Of a stretch of DNA of 64,000 bases, positions 41,501 to 56,500 are shown in pieces. The DNA lies in the NCBI RefSeq assembly GCF_000002995.4, contig NW_025062479.1:11513721-11577720 (forward strand). Direction: 5' to 3'. Within the stretch, counting starts at the first letter, position 1; each line of letters begins with the position of its first letter. The DNA is from Brugia malayi. Taxonomy: Eukaryota > Nematoda > Chromadorea > Rhabditida > Onchocercidae. The position numbers and the translations under genes are program-made. The notes beneath the pieces were generated by a model, which was given only the letters and a program-made list of their open reading frames with translations, was not told the DNA's origin and made no database searches.

Positions 41501-44500
41501 TTATATATTATATTATTTACATTCATTTCAGTTTAATGTTACATTACTGCAATTTGTCATCTTTAACAGATGACATATTTAATAATAAAAATAATATCAA
41601 TGTTTAATATTACTATAAAATATGAATTATTATTGTTTTTTTCTCACTTTTTTTTAAAAAGTCATAATTAACCAAATTTAATTTTTAAATTAAATCATTT
41701 GTTATGCAAACTGGAAAGAATTATGTAAGGTAGGAAACATTATAACATATCGCTCCTATCTCATATTAAGATTATTTTCAGAAATTTTTTTTTTTAAATC
41801 TTTTTTTGTGGAAATTTCTGTTTCTTATGGAATATATATTTATTTATTGTCATTCAAAATTTCATTTTCTCTTTTTTTCTTTTTCTCTGAAATTAAAATT
41901 ATGCTTTTATTACACTTTCAGTTTTCTCTTCCATTCTTTATTTAGATTGGCATAGTTTTCATTTCATATCATAAATCAGAAATTATCTCATTAATCCTTT
42001 GGCACTCAAATGATACTTAATTATTCAACTGAAAATTAACATTTTGCAAAATATTATCCATTTTTACAAAAAATAACTCATTTTTTTTTTTGTCATTGAT
42101 GATTTAAATTAGTATAAAAGTTATTTAAAGCACATTAAATTCAGATAATTTCTTCTTTTCTCTTTACAGTAGTTGTTTAAATTAGTAATTAATAAGCATA
42201 AAATGCTTTATTTTATTTTTCTTTTTTCATTTTTTATTATTTATTTCCCCAAAGATTTTCCTGTTTGTTCCCATTATTCGATAAATGCCTACTAGATCTA
42301 AAACACTGACACTTTGTAGCAAAGTGAAGAAATGAGAACGGATGATAATTCTCTCTTGAGAATAACCCTCAATAAATGTCTCTCTCCCCGTCTTTCTCTC
42401 TCTCTCTCTCTATCCTATTTTCACTAGCTTTAAACTATGATATTACCCACTGAAAGTACTTTTTACTTTGACCAATAAAGTAATATTTGGGCTATAGTTA
42501 AGCATTATATATATGAAATAATAAAATGAGCCATGAATTAAGCTGCGCCTAGCAATAGACAACCGATATTAAACATTATAACATTTAAGGCTTTTAAAAT
42601 GGCCGTTAGATTATAATGATCAAATAAACATCATCATTTATACATCTTAAATGTTATTTTCAATTGAGAGAATCATTTTCCAACAATACAACAGAAAAGG
42701 GAGAGAGAGGGAAAGAAAGCATGATATATTTATTATTTTCAGTGCAACAGGTTGTTTTAACTATTTATGTTTGATATTAAAAACTATTTTAAGTCAAATA
42801 AAAATGATAAAGAGGAAAGGATAATTTTTCAATTTGATATTGAATAGAATTTGGCATCACTAGGAAAAATAGGGCCTAGTTAAGGAAGAAGCGGTCGTTC
42901 TTGAATTTAGATCGCATTTTATTGATCCCGAATTAGTCTTTTACACTAATTCCATTGGGAAAATGCTTTTTGTTTTCTTTCTTTTCTTCTTTTTCTTTCG
43001 TTTTTTTTTCCTTTTTTTTTTTTGGTTTTTTTTTTTGAAAAGCACTAACAGCAAAAAAAAAAAAAAAAAAAGAAGGAAGCGAATTTTTTGTTATAACACA
43101 CACAATAAAAAAAACCTATAGAAAAAAAAAGCATTTCAATTTATTCTCAGAGCTTATATACTTTCTAGATTTTACAATCAACTAGTTGCTTAGCCTAGTC
43201 TTGTCTAGTCTAGTCTGTTTGATCTAGTCTAATCTACTCCAAACTACTATCTCACTTAATAATGCATTATCACCACTCTTTTTCTAATTTTCCATTTTTT
43301 TATTTTATTTTGTAAATATCAATGGAATTTATAGCGCTCAAACTTGATTCTTTAATATCTGAAATCGCAATATTATTTCAAACCATTCAGATTTCATCCT
43401 TTTATTTATTGCTTGTTTATTTTGCCTGTCGTATTTGATTGACATAATATAAAGACATAAATTTAATGCCAATCATAGAAATATATATATATCCTTATTT
43501 CTTGAATTGAATTTATTTCAATTCATCGATATTATAATTTAATAAATATATTAAATACTCGTTATTTCTTTTATTTTTGTATTTAAACCATATTTTAAAA
43601 ACATTTCAATTTTGAATCATATTAGTGATAAATTAGGAATAGCAAGACAGATAAAGGTTTAGAAAGAAACGAAAAATTATGACTTACTTCGAATGATTAT
43701 AAGATATCTTAAATTAGACGTGAAAGGTGATATGTTAATTGAAATTTTTCATTCCTAGTTTGAATGAAATTAGTTTTAATAAATTAAGCTTAGAATAATT
43801 ATAATAGATTTTGAATGCAATAATTAATATTAAATTAAAGCTGATTTTGTAGTTGCAACAAGTTTTGATAAATTTGATGTGATATCATATTAAATTGTTA
43901 ATTTGAATGTATCATCATATTAATAACAAATTTAACCAATTAAATGGAAAATTTTCGCTATTGTTATTAAATTAAAAAAAAAAAAAATAATAAAGAAATG
44001 ATAATTCTATAGTACTACAATACATATATTGTTATACTACGATTATGCTACTAAATTAACTTGATGTTATTTAATAATCTCATTAAGAAAAATTTTGAAT
44101 TCTCATAAATTTAAAGAAAAAAAAAACAAGAAAACATTCCCTTCCTTTATTTTTTCTTTATCCAATATTTTATTCCTTTATTTATTCCTTTAAATTAAAA
44201 ACCAAGGAAAAGAAAAAAACATAACCTTTATGTGCAACACGATTGTAAATCCTTTTCCAATTTATTTCAATTTGAGTATTGTGTAGTAAGTAAATAACAA
44301 ATTATGATGATACTACGATGTCGTTTTTATGGTGCCATCTTTATCGTAAATGTTATCAATAAATATATGTTTTTTTTTTTTTTTACAATAAATTTTTTTT
44401 TTTAAATTTTATTTTGATGGACTCATTTAGTAAATTTCCTCTTTTTTTTTTTGTTCTTTTTTTTATTTATATTTTTCTTTTTTCTTTTTGCAAGATCTCC

Positions 44501-47500
44501 ATATGCTATTATTAGCATTTGTTTATTTTTCGTCACTTTTATTTGTAAAATGTTAACGTAAATTTTATTTCAATTTTAGCAATTCTTTTTTCTTTTTTTT
44601 TTTTGCTTCTTGGAAAATTTTCAAAATTATTTATTCTTTTAGCAAATATTTTTTATTCATCGCTATTTTCTTATTACATATTTCTAATAGATAGGAAAAA
44701 TTTTTTTTTCCAGTGATAAAATATTAATTCCTTATATTTCAATTTAACAAATATGTACAATCCACATGCTGCTTCCCTAAGATATCATTATTTATATTTT
44801 CATATCAATAAAATAAGTGCATTTAAAGTGTTATGAATTCGTACATAGAAATTTCTCCGATTCATGTTTGTATTAATTTGAAAATTATAATGTAAAATTA
44901 GAGGAAGTGGAAGATTAAACTAAAACATTCCACTAACTATTTGATAAAAGTAAAATTTTATTAAAATAGACTTTAAAATAGAACGAAGGAAAAAATGAAA
45001 ATGATAATAATTTTGTCTTTTGGAATAACACAATTTGGTTTTTTTTTAAACTTTCTTCGTCATCTACCAATTATTTTTTGAGACTTTTATAATTACAGTG
45101 AAATGATTATTTAGGTGGATTATTTTCCTTCTTCATAGACAGGGAGATAATTAAATGACTGACAATAGAAATAAGCTTAATGTTTTAAGGCATTATTATT
45201 ATTATTTATTAATTACTAATTATCAATTATTGTCATTTTTATTATGAAGAATCATTGTTGTGACATCTAAGTAAACCAGTTGCAATTGCATAACAAAGGG
45301 TTAAAATTTGCTACAAATTAGTGTTGAAATACATTACCGCAATGATTGATTGATTGATTGATTGAGAAATGATATTTTGTGTAATATTATTGAAATACCA
45401 TTATAGACTGATATGTATGTGTTGTATTTCTTGCAGTACTATCATCGAATGCAACTATTACTTGATCCATGCAGTCATTTTCTTCGTAAACTTTTTTTTT
45501 CTCTCAAAAAAAAAGAAAAAAAAAAAGAATTCACTTGATAAATGTAAATGAAGAAAAAAAAAAAAGAAAAGAAGCCGCAACAACGATGGCAACATTACTA
45601 TATGGTTTTTTTTTTCTTCATTTAGGTTTCTTTTTCTAACAATTTTTCAGTCTATTCAGGTATGAATAAAGTCGGTACTTGTCTCTTTCCTCCTCCTCCT
45701 CCTTCTTTCTTTGTTCCCATTTGTCATCTTTTTCTTTTTATTCTATCAAGATATGATTAAATTGATTGATTGATTCATTCATTGATAGATAGATATAGTG
45801 AGTAGGCAAGTAGATAGGTAGGTTGGTATCTGCTCCCTCTCTCTCCTTCTCTCTTTCCATCCATCCCTCTCTCTCTCTTTCTAATTTCATTCCATTCAAT
45901 CAAATATGAGGAAAAACAGGAGAAAAAAAGTCAATCATTTTATATACCCGTAATAATCGGTAATCATTTCATACAATTTTTGCCTTTCGTGTCTAACTAA
46001 ACTAAATCATTTATGTTAACTTTTATTCAGAAAAAAAGATTGATGATTTTTTTTCTGCTATGCTTTTTGGCGAAAACGAAATTAATTAAAAATTGTTATT
46101 ACCAACATTTTAATATGTAAGTTTTTTCTTTTCCATAGTTGTTAAATTCAATAATACTTCGACTTTTCGTTACTTTCTCCTTCTTTTTTTTTTTTTTCCT
46201 ATCCCCCTTTTCTTTAATCATACCTTTTCGTTTCATTAACAAACTTGTCATGTAAAAATTAGGTTTTTTCTTTTTCTCCTCGTCTCTTTTTAAAAATTTC
46301 AAGAATATTTTCTTCTTTTTTTGTCTTTTTCAGTTTATTTCATTTATCCGTCTCTCCATCCCTTTTCTCTCTTTTCTGCTCTCTCTCTCTCTCTCTCTCT
46401 GACTAATATTATTCGAATTTTGTTCAAAATTTCTGAAAGTATACCCATCATTCATTAACTCCCATTGCATATATGTCTAATTCCAGCGATAAGTTTAGCA
46501 AAATAGTACGGCAGTGTGTTTTTTTTTTTTACTTCAAACTTATAAAATAGCAAAAGTTAGATCTTTTGCAAAATTTTTAGGATAAATAATTTTGTCCAAC
46601 TATTAATCATAAAACAAAATTTTTTTCTAATTTATATTATATTATTAAACAGAACAAAAAAAAAAGGAAAAAAATTACAAAATGTGGTTTCATTTTAGTT
46701 GAAATTGTTCATTATAATATAATAAAAGTTAGTTAATAATTCGAAATTTTTTGTTTTTTAAAAAAAATTAAAATTTAGCATATTCTTATTTTATTCAATT
46801 ATCATCCAACAATATCAATTGATAATCAAATGCATTCTGTTATTAAGTTGTTTTATGTTAAAGTGTTAATGCTATTTTGATAAACAAAATAGAAATGTAA
46901 GAGACTGTTGAAATGTTGTTACATTCATTTCTTCTTTTATCATTGTATATTAAAATGATTTATCTATTGTTCTTCATTCAAGATTTCTATCTCAGTCTTA
47001 AATTCACTAAAACATTTACCCATCCACCATCTTCTACCCTATCCGCATATCACTATTTATTTATTTACACTCCTCCTCTTTTTTCCTTCCTCTCCCTTCC
47101 AAAAGTAATTTTTATTATACTTAATTTTTTTTTTATTGGTATGTTATTGAGTATTTGAATTATTTTCATAGTAATACATTGAAAATTACAATAAATAATA
47201 TAGCATTTATTTTATAAGAAAAATTAGTATTTGAGATTTATTGCTAAACGAAATAGCAAAAGTAAAAGAAAAATTTTTTTCTTTATAAGTATCTTACGAA
47301 TAATAATTTATTTACATTTTCACTCAAAAAAAGAGAGGAAAAGAAGCGATTTAGTATCAAATGTTTTTCTTTTTAAATGAAAATATGAATAAATTTTTCC
47401 CTAAAAAAAAATGGTGAATTGAAAAAAATTTTAAATTTGATAGATTTTTTATAAAATTTTTGAATAATGTTAAACATTATTCATTTTTATGTTTATTTAC

Positions 47501-50500
47501 CATTTCTGAATCAATTAAAATTCCTTTCATTTCATTTTCTGTTTTCTTTTTTAAAATCTCTGATTAGTTTTTCTTTTCTTTTTGTTTTTATATCTTTTAA
47601 TTTTGCACTTTACATTTGTTTTTTTTCCTCCAAATTTTTACAAATGCAAGCTTTAATTTCGAAGACTTATTTATATATTGAAGTTCTTCTTTTACTTTTT
47701 TTATAATCCTTTTGGTTTTCTCTCTGTCTCTCTTCTTATTTTTTTTAAACTATTTATTATGACCAGGTGTAGAACGTAGTGTAAAATCTTTTGGGAAATA
47801 GTAACAATACGAGAAATTTTACTCCAAAAGAAGGAAAAGCAAAATTTCATTTTATGATGAATTACGAAATTGTAATTCAGTTAAAATTTCAATTAATTAA
47901 TCTTTCCTTTTTTTCTCGCTCTTTATCTCTCATATTTCATTAACGAATTAAATTTGCTATTATCAAATATTCATCTCTCTCTCGTGATGTCCAAATTTAT
48001 TACTCCTCTCTTCCTGATGAACCGTTGTCCACTTCTTCCTCTATTCTTCCATCTTTCCTTCTTTTATTTATCCTACTTCTTGCTGGCTTGTTTACATGTT
48101 TCATCGTCTATTAATTTTAATCCTTCTCTTACTAATTCTTACAAATCGACAAAAGAAGAAAGATTTTCTCATAGATCAATTTTTGAGGTGTAAATTTTGT
48201 TCAAATTAATCATTTAGAGTCATAAATAATTAAATCATTTAAATCCTAATGATCAAAAATCCATCCCATCAATTCTCAATTATTGCCCTTTGTCATTTTT
48301 CTTTTAAAATTTATGTATATTTAGTTTCTTCATTTCTTTTTTGTTTTTCAAATAGTTTCAATGAAATTTTTTCACGATACTATTTCACGAGAATTTTTTA
48401 ATTAATTTTTTTCCTCTCCTCTGAAATTTAATTTAACTCTTCTTTTTTTGGAAAAAAATTAGATCATTGATATCGAATTTCCAAAAAAAAAAAAATACGT
48501 CAACTCAAATAGTAGCCGTTGGCCAAGGAAATATAGGAGAATAAAAGTATATGTAGTTTTGAAATTTTATCGAAATTAGTAAAGCTAAAAGGATAAGGAG
48601 TTAGTATCATTAAAATCAATTCAACAATCAATCTAATACATTCTGATGAGAGGTTATAAATTAGTTTAATTTCTTCTTGTCAATATTTTCTCATGATTAT
48701 TCTGAGGTTATCGGATAATTTAGTGGAATCATTTTCCATTTAGTCTCTTTCATATTTTATTCATTTTCCATTTCATAAGATCAAAACGATTCCTATTGCA
48801 TTGATTAGATATGTTTTTGAGGATAATATGAAAATTATTAATAAGTTTGAATGAGACAAAGAAAAAAGAAGGTATGGAATTTTTAAATTGTGTTTGAAAA
48901 AAGGAATGCTTAAATTAAGGTAAAACTTCTTAATTCTTATTGATATTCATATTTAATTTATTAATGTAACGTTTCAAAATATGTCTATTTTGTTAATTTA
49001 TAAAATTTGGAATTTTTTAGAGGATGAATTTTCTTTTTTTATTCTTTTTTATGTTTATTAGTTAAGTATGAACATGAAATGGGCAAATTTGAACAAAAGT
49101 TTCCTTGTTCTATCAAATATTCTTGCAATTATTTAAAATTGAAGATTTCTGTTTATTATTATGAGGATTGATCGATTTGACTTGTTTTGGTACGTTTTGG
49201 GACAGTCGAAAAAGTGAAGTGACGATTAATATGATTAATATGTCACAGATCATTTACATCTGATATATACATACGTATGTGTGTGTGTGTGTAACCCATA
49301 CGTCAGATGTACGTTGAAGACCAAGGTCATCCTCATCAATATAATTGACCTTGTTATGAAGTCTTCATCTTTTTTCTTCTTTTCTCATTCCTCTCTCAAT
49401 TTTTCCCGTTCTTACACTTTCAGTTATTATCATTATTGAATATGATTGCGGTAGTATGTTTGAAATACGATATTGTTCAATCTACTGATAACAATTTACA
49501 TATAATGAATTTTGAATATTTAGGTTCTACACTGTTTATTACTTGAATTAATGGATAACATTTAATTTTATTATTACAATTATTAGTTAATTATATTATT
49601 TATTGCTGACTAATCAACAGTTTTGTCTTATTTTTTTTTCATAATCATATCAGATGTAAGTTATCCATCGAAACTTTTTTTTTTATTTTTCCTACAAATG
49701 AATAATTAAAAGAGTTGATGTAAAAGAAATGATGAATGAACGAATAGAGAGAGATTGTTTGCTGTTATTACGATTATAATTTTGTGTGTGCAATTGATAA
49801 ATAAAATGGCGGTGATAGTAATGGGATGTGGTTACCATATATTTACCATAGTTGCGTGATCGGGACATAACATTTAACTATATACAGATTACCTATACAT
49901 ATGTATATTTATTTATACATTTGATTTATGCTTCTTCCTGCCCACTATTTCTATGGCACAATTGGGCTATCTTCGTTCCGGCCGGTTAACTTCGTTCTTA
50001 TTCCGTTATGTCTGCGTATGTGTGTATGTATGTGCATGTTTATATGTATGTGTGTATGTACGGAATGCGTTCCCTTTTTCGCCACTGCTTACTTTTATAT
50101 ACTTGTTATGCCCTTTCAAATGTTTCATATAGAATGTCACACATAACATTTCTTAATTGATGCTAAATTTGCAGGCATTTTTATTAAATCATTCATTTCA
50201 TACTACTCTTTACGGCTTTTTTCTTTTCACTTTCTGCTCTTCTTGCTTTTCTATTCTAGTCGCATTTCTATTTATTATCAGCCAGAATTATTCTCCTCTC
50301 TTTCTCTCTCTCCCCTTCTTCCTCTTCCTCATTCTTCTCCTAACCCTTCCTTCTTTTCCATTCTCATCTTCCCCATCCTCTTTTTCGACTTTTCCTCGGT
50401 TCTCTTACTTCTTTTTACTCTCTCCTCTTTCAAACGGGCAGCAATTTCAACCTTTGCAGTCACTATCTGTATGCTCCATCTGTCTGCTTGTTTTTTTCTT

Positions 50501-53500
50501 TTGATTTGTCATTCTACTCTTCTCAATCAGCATCGTTATCATTGTTTGTTTACTTGTTTGTTTCTTTATTTACCTGTCACTTAGCCATATCGGTTCTGCT
50601 GTTATCATCATGTATTAATCACTGTTGTACATGCAGCCGAAATAGCGATAGCAACAGTAGTAAGCACTGCTATGATTATATTGTTATTATTATTGCTGTT
50701 GTTGTTATTGCTATTGTTGTCGTTGTTCGTGGTGCAGTGTAGTGATGGGGAATTTGCATATTTTTGGATAAGAATAGAATGTGTACTTTATAAATGAATT
50801 ACATCTGAGTTGGTAATAAGACAAACCGGTTGGTTAACTAGTCGGAACACTTTCATAACTCGTGTATGGAAGCGTGAGAATACTAGGATTGTTTATCTTC
50901 ACTTATTTATTCATTACTATATCGCTTTTTTTTTCCCACATATTTCAACTTATTCGATGCTATTGCTAATATTACCGTCTAATTTGTATTGCATTCTATT
51001 AAGTGTAAATTTAAATTGATTGCAATTCTTCAATCAGATCACAACGATATCTGTGAACTATAATAGCAGACAATAAAGGGATTGCTGCTGTAATAACAAT
51101 AATACAATATAAAACATATAAACAAACAATAGCCTGGATAAATGGTTTGGGTGAAAAGGAAGAAAACGTCAGTTACAGCACCAACAACAACAACAATAGC
51201 AGCACGTTGCTTCACGACACTTGTCCTTCAACTGTACATATTGTTGACTCTATCGGTGGTAAGCATTCATATTTACTCGTTTATTCATCATTTTCAGGGT
51301 ACCATTTATTTTCATCACATTAAAGAATCTGATTTCAAGCCAAATCGTTATTATACGTGTACAGCTGAAAATACCAAACTAAGAGATTACAAATTTGGTA
51401 ATCAATTTCGACTCGATGTTACAAAAAATCGTCGACGAGCATGTAAGATTTTTTTTATTCCTTTCTTTTCGTTTTGTTGTAATTCGTTTTCTATTTATTT
51501 TTCCTTTTGATTTTTATAATTTCTATACAAACTTTTGTTTGAACAACAGTAGTATGGTTTGTAAAATGGCAATGATTAGAATAAAAAGGGAATAGTTCTA
51601 AATAGAATGAATTCATATCTGAAACATTTTCGATAATTTAAGTGAAAACCAATTACCGTGTTATTTTGATCAATCAAATAAGACCAAATAATTTGAACTA
51701 CTAACTTTCTAATTGCTAAATCAGTTAGATACAAGCAGTTTTGACAGTTTTCATTGTAAAATTTTTCTTCTTTTTCTAATTTTTCCTTTTGATTTTTAAA
51801 ATTTCTGTTAAATAAATGTGTTTGGTAGAAACTGAACCATGAAACTGCTTACACAAAGTTATCAAATAGTCTTACTGATTGTCGAAAACAAAGGTAGAAT
51901 TGTTTTTGTAAGATGAAAAATGCTTTAAGCTAACGAATGCAAGTTTTTAAGATGTAAAAATTTTTTGTTTAATTCCAAAACATGAAAACCATCAATCGCA
52001 GAATATTTTGATTCATTGTACTTTATTTTAACCTTCTGTTTAAAAAAAATGTTTCGGTTCTTCTTTCTCATATTTATTGTTTTCCTTTGAAAAATCACAG
52101 AATTAAGGAAATGTAATCCCAAAATTGCTACATTTTGAATCATTTTAACATTCAGGTATTTTAGACACCTTAAAGTTACTTTACACCAAGCTCTATATTT
52201 TCTCTTGGTAATCCTTTACTGGAGAGCGGCTATATATAATAATCATTATGAATGCAAAAACAAAATTGATAAGCAACGTACAGTGTGAATAAACGAGAAA
52301 TTAGACTTGATGGTAGAGTAAATAATTGTTTTTAGTTTGCGCTTTACTCCAAATATTAATTATTTTGTTGAAACATAACAACACGAAAAAATTTTTTCAG
52401 AATAAATCATATTTTACATTCTTTTTTCCTTTTGTAGATATACTCGGTAGGGTAAAGCATAGAACAGTTTTTTTTATTTATGAAATGATAACCAGTTTTT
52501 TCATGTAATAATTTTCTTGAATTTTTTTTTCTTTTGGGTCAAAAGGGACTTTTGTCTATTATTGTTAAGTTTTTTGCGTACCCATAATTTTAAGATTAAT
52601 TTTCACTTGACCTTGAGTTCCAAAATTTGTTCAATTTCTTGGATTTTTTGTGCCAATCTTTTCTATAATTGATTTTCTGAATTGGATAACAGTGATTTGG
52701 GAGATATTTGAAAGAAGAAGGTTCGAAACACGTTTTTTAGAGGACAGGACGTTATTTGATGTATATTATGTTGATGAGCCATTTGTTTCTTACTCATTTC
52801 CAAAAAGATAAAAATATGACATGCCATTTGAAAGTGATTAATCTATTTCTACCATATTAACAATCGATTTGTGTTCGATTTTGCTGCTCATCAACTAAAA
52901 GCTTTCATTCATGTGTTAAAATCCTAGTTTCAATCTTCAGTGGCCAAATTTTTTGTAATTTTATCTCTATATAATTTTTTTTCCGAGGAGGGAGGAATGA
53001 GGTAGAACAGAGAGGAGAGTGATTGTTTCTGTTGTAAAAATTGTAATTTTAAATGTAAACTTTGGATTCTATTTGGTGGGAGTTGAAGTATTACATGGGG
53101 TTCATTAGCTATAGTTGGGATCTGGAAAGAAAAAATTTGAATTAAAATGTTACAGTGAAGAAGTGACGGTAGTACCAATTGTTTTACTTTGTGTGAATAC
53201 TATGAATGACATCAAAGAGTATAGATTTCCTTTTTTCTTTGTTTTCATCAGACTTTCTGTTTTCTCTCTGCTTCACGGCTTTTGTCATTTATGTTATATA
53301 GAAAATTAAGTCTAAACTTCTAGAGAAAGAAGGGAAGAAGGAGAGCAGCAAATAAGAAATCCTAAGTATGTCGTAATTGTTTTCCTATAATATATTATGA
53401 CGAAGTTTCAATTAATTAATTCATAACTTGTCACTCTATAGATATTATTATGACCTCTTAAAGCATTTAATTACTGCAGTGACTTCACCGATACCTCCCA

Positions 53501-56500
53501 GCGAACAGTATGTAAATCAGAGCTCTCCGATTGCACTGGAAGGTAACACGCATAAGCTGCACTGCTTCTTCAGTGGATAGTAAGTTTTTGCTTGTTTTAA
53601 ATTACAACGAAAGTTATAATCATAATAAATAATGAATCCTGAGTGTAGAAATACTAATCGCAACAGCGAAATAGTATAGTATACCGTGAAAATTTCCTAT
53701 ATATATGGTTTGTGTGATATATCTACTTTTTGATTTCGACATTTCTGTTTTTTGTTTTTGTGTTCATTTTAAGACATTGCTTAAAATCGTAATATCATCT
53801 TTGGGATTTCTTTTTATCTTGTTTATTACCGTATCATTTCCAATCAACAGTTTCTTCTGTCTGTCTTGTTTTGTGTTGTTCTTCTCCAGTAATAGTTATT
53901 TGTTCATCCGTCATAGCCAATTCTTCCCGTAACATATCGCGGAATTTTATTATGCGGTATATTGATTTTTTATTTACTTTTTTTTTTTGATTTGAGAAAG
54001 AAAATTGTGTTTATGGCAAATTTGTAAATCATTGCCATATTTACTACAATTTTGAAAGTTTGAGGTATCTATTGCAATTGTATTGTATTTATTGAATTAT
54101 ACTTTAAATCTGAAATATGTTAGTTTCTGAACTGCAAGGTTTTTGAACTGATAGGAGGTGAGAAAGGAGTGATGTTGATTTTGTTGAAGTCTTTTATTCG
54201 CTTTTTTCCGTTATTTTTGAAAATAATTTTATAAGCATTTTATCAGAATTACTTTCAAGGTTTTTTCAATTAATTTTCTGTCCCAAAATATGTTGCAAAC
54301 GACTACTGCACTGTTTTTCTTTCGAACAAATTCCAAGAGATTCCAAATATAAAGTTTCTTTGCAAAAGTTTTCGACATTTAAAATTTCTCATTAAAGTTA
54401 CGCTAAGACATTGATCTTTTAATTCCAGAATAAGAATGCTCTAAATGCTGCTTTAACGCAGCCCTTATTCCTTATTATTCTCTGTTTAACTTTTATTTTT
54501 TGTTCTTATTTCATCTTTTTTTTTTTTGGATTTATCGAATTTCCAGTTGACCATTTCTAGTAATGGCTAATGAGGGCTGTGTAAATTGTAAATTAGACTC
54601 TTTAATTGGAGTATAGCAAGCACTCGTGTGTCTTTCGTCTTTGCCTTTTTTCAGAAGAGTATTACAGACTTTGAGCTAAAGCTTAGTGAAAATGTAGCAG
54701 TTTTTCTCATATTTCGAAAAGTGAAAATGTAGTCTTTTTTTCCCTTCCTCTTTTATTAAGGAGAAAACTTCCGAGTATCGATTTTAAACTGCAAATTATT
54801 CCTTTTTTTCTCGCCAAAGAAAAAAAAATTCGGATTACGCTGCGAGTCAATATATTATATACAAATTTATAAGAACTGGGTTTTTTTTCAGAAAAATTAA
54901 CTTTTTACTGTTTTGTTTTGGTATTTTTCATTTCGAAATATGAGAAATTAATATATTTAGGAAGATAAAGGAAAATTAATATGTTTAAAAAGCATGATAA
55001 AAGCAAGATTTCTTTATCTGATGGTATCCCGACGTATTTCTTCGAGAAGTTCTATCATAATTCACTTCCTTATTAAATTAAACATTTTAATTATCGATCA
55101 TCATCTTTTGTTTATCTGCATTTTAAGGTATTTAATTTAACTGAATGAAAGTATGTTATTTATTGCACGTAGTTATCTTCTCTAGATGATCGTGTTTCAT
55201 ATTTGTCCAGTTGTTTTTGTTTACACAGCCCTGTTGAATGGTATTTTCTTGTCCTTTTAGCTTTCAACATATCGGTATAATTGGTATTGAAACAAATCTA
55301 AAATGTACAGATATTGTAAGACTTTTTCGGAGAAGGAATTTTTCTCCCATCTAGCGATTTAAGCAAGATATGTTGATTTTTGAAATATAATTTTAGTCCG
55401 GAACCAAAACCTATATGGCGGTATAATGGTTTTGATATTTTGGAGGATGATTCACGTTATACCTACGAATCATATGGAAAAACATTGGTTTTTAATGTTA
55501 GTGTAGAAACAGAAGGCATATATGAATGCATTTTTAAAGCTCATCCCAATTTGGATCGTAGATTCGACGTTGTCGTTGAAGGTTCATTTAGTTTTATGAA
55601 GTGATTTTGAGATTTATCAGTAGTGAATAGATTGATGTTAAATTAGCTGTTTATTTCTACCAAACATGGCTGCAATTTGATCAGGATGAAAGAGAGTTAT
55701 AAGGAGGAATGTATTATTTCCAACTATTAATTTAGGATATTACCGGTGATAGGGTTGGAATAATACAAAATTTAAACCTTTCCAATGCTATTTCTTTTTA
55801 CTTTGTAGCTGCACCTTATTGGACGGCAGGTCCACCGCCAAACAAACGAACGAGCGAAGGTGAGGATGTAACTTTTGACTGTAGTGCCAACGGGAAGCCA
55901 GCCCCTGCGATTTCATTTTTCAAGAATGGCGTTGGTTAGTTTTATATTTTTAGAAAAAATCTTTTTGTTCAAAGGCCATAGCTTTTATCTTTTAAAATTT
56001 ATCTTTTTTTTTTCTTCCTACACATATAATTTGTCAATTACTAACAAAATTACCGCTTTCAAAATTTGCTGTAGATCGTTTTTTAATTTCACTGCATACT
56101 TATTGTTAAGTTTTCATAGCTTCCTGAAGTATATGTCTAAATAATTTTCTTGCTTAGAGATGAAACCAAGGGATGATGATGTCAACAGAAATTGGGAAAT
56201 AACAGGAAGTGTCCTAACACTGAAGAACGTTAAAAAAGGTATTGCTGGTAGCGGCGATAATGCTGTTTATCAGTGCAAAGCGGAAAACAAGCACGGATAT
56301 TTGTGGGCCAATTTCTACCTCAATCTTCTTGGTAAGTAGTGTCGTGTATTTGTCAGAAAATAAACAAGAAAAAAAAAAAAAAAAAACAAGTATGACTAAA
56401 ATTTTTGTATAACTGTTAAAGGAATTATATTTTTCCTAAATTTCCGTACTCTACAAACTTAAGAGATCGTCATTCGATGATGGGTCTAAAAGACTATTCT

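Larger units (their letters stand above)
40620..51297 (+). other. Intron 5, 10.7 kb, GC-AG type
   Basis: The intron begins with GCTAGT and ends with TTTTCAG. Most of 40,620-49,250 is AT-rich low-complexity sequence with homopolymers and short microsatellites, and I see no exon in it. From about 49,260 the sequence becomes more complex: a TG repeat, paired CAAGGTCA sites, TC-rich tracts (50,160-50,500) and TTG/TTA triplet runs (50,660-50,735). This is where a promoter for the candidate short form would sit. Confidence 0.75.

Noticed and set aside
50157..50584. Two overlapping plus-strand frames of about 115 codons rich in Phe, Leu, Ser and Pro
   Set aside because: Both come from a TC-rich low-complexity tract, and overlap in different frames argues against coding.
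51259..51297. A 39-base micro-intron between a GTAAGC donor and exon 6
   Set aside because: Too short to be confident of splicing, and the frame is open without it, so read-through is the simpler model. Kept only as an option.
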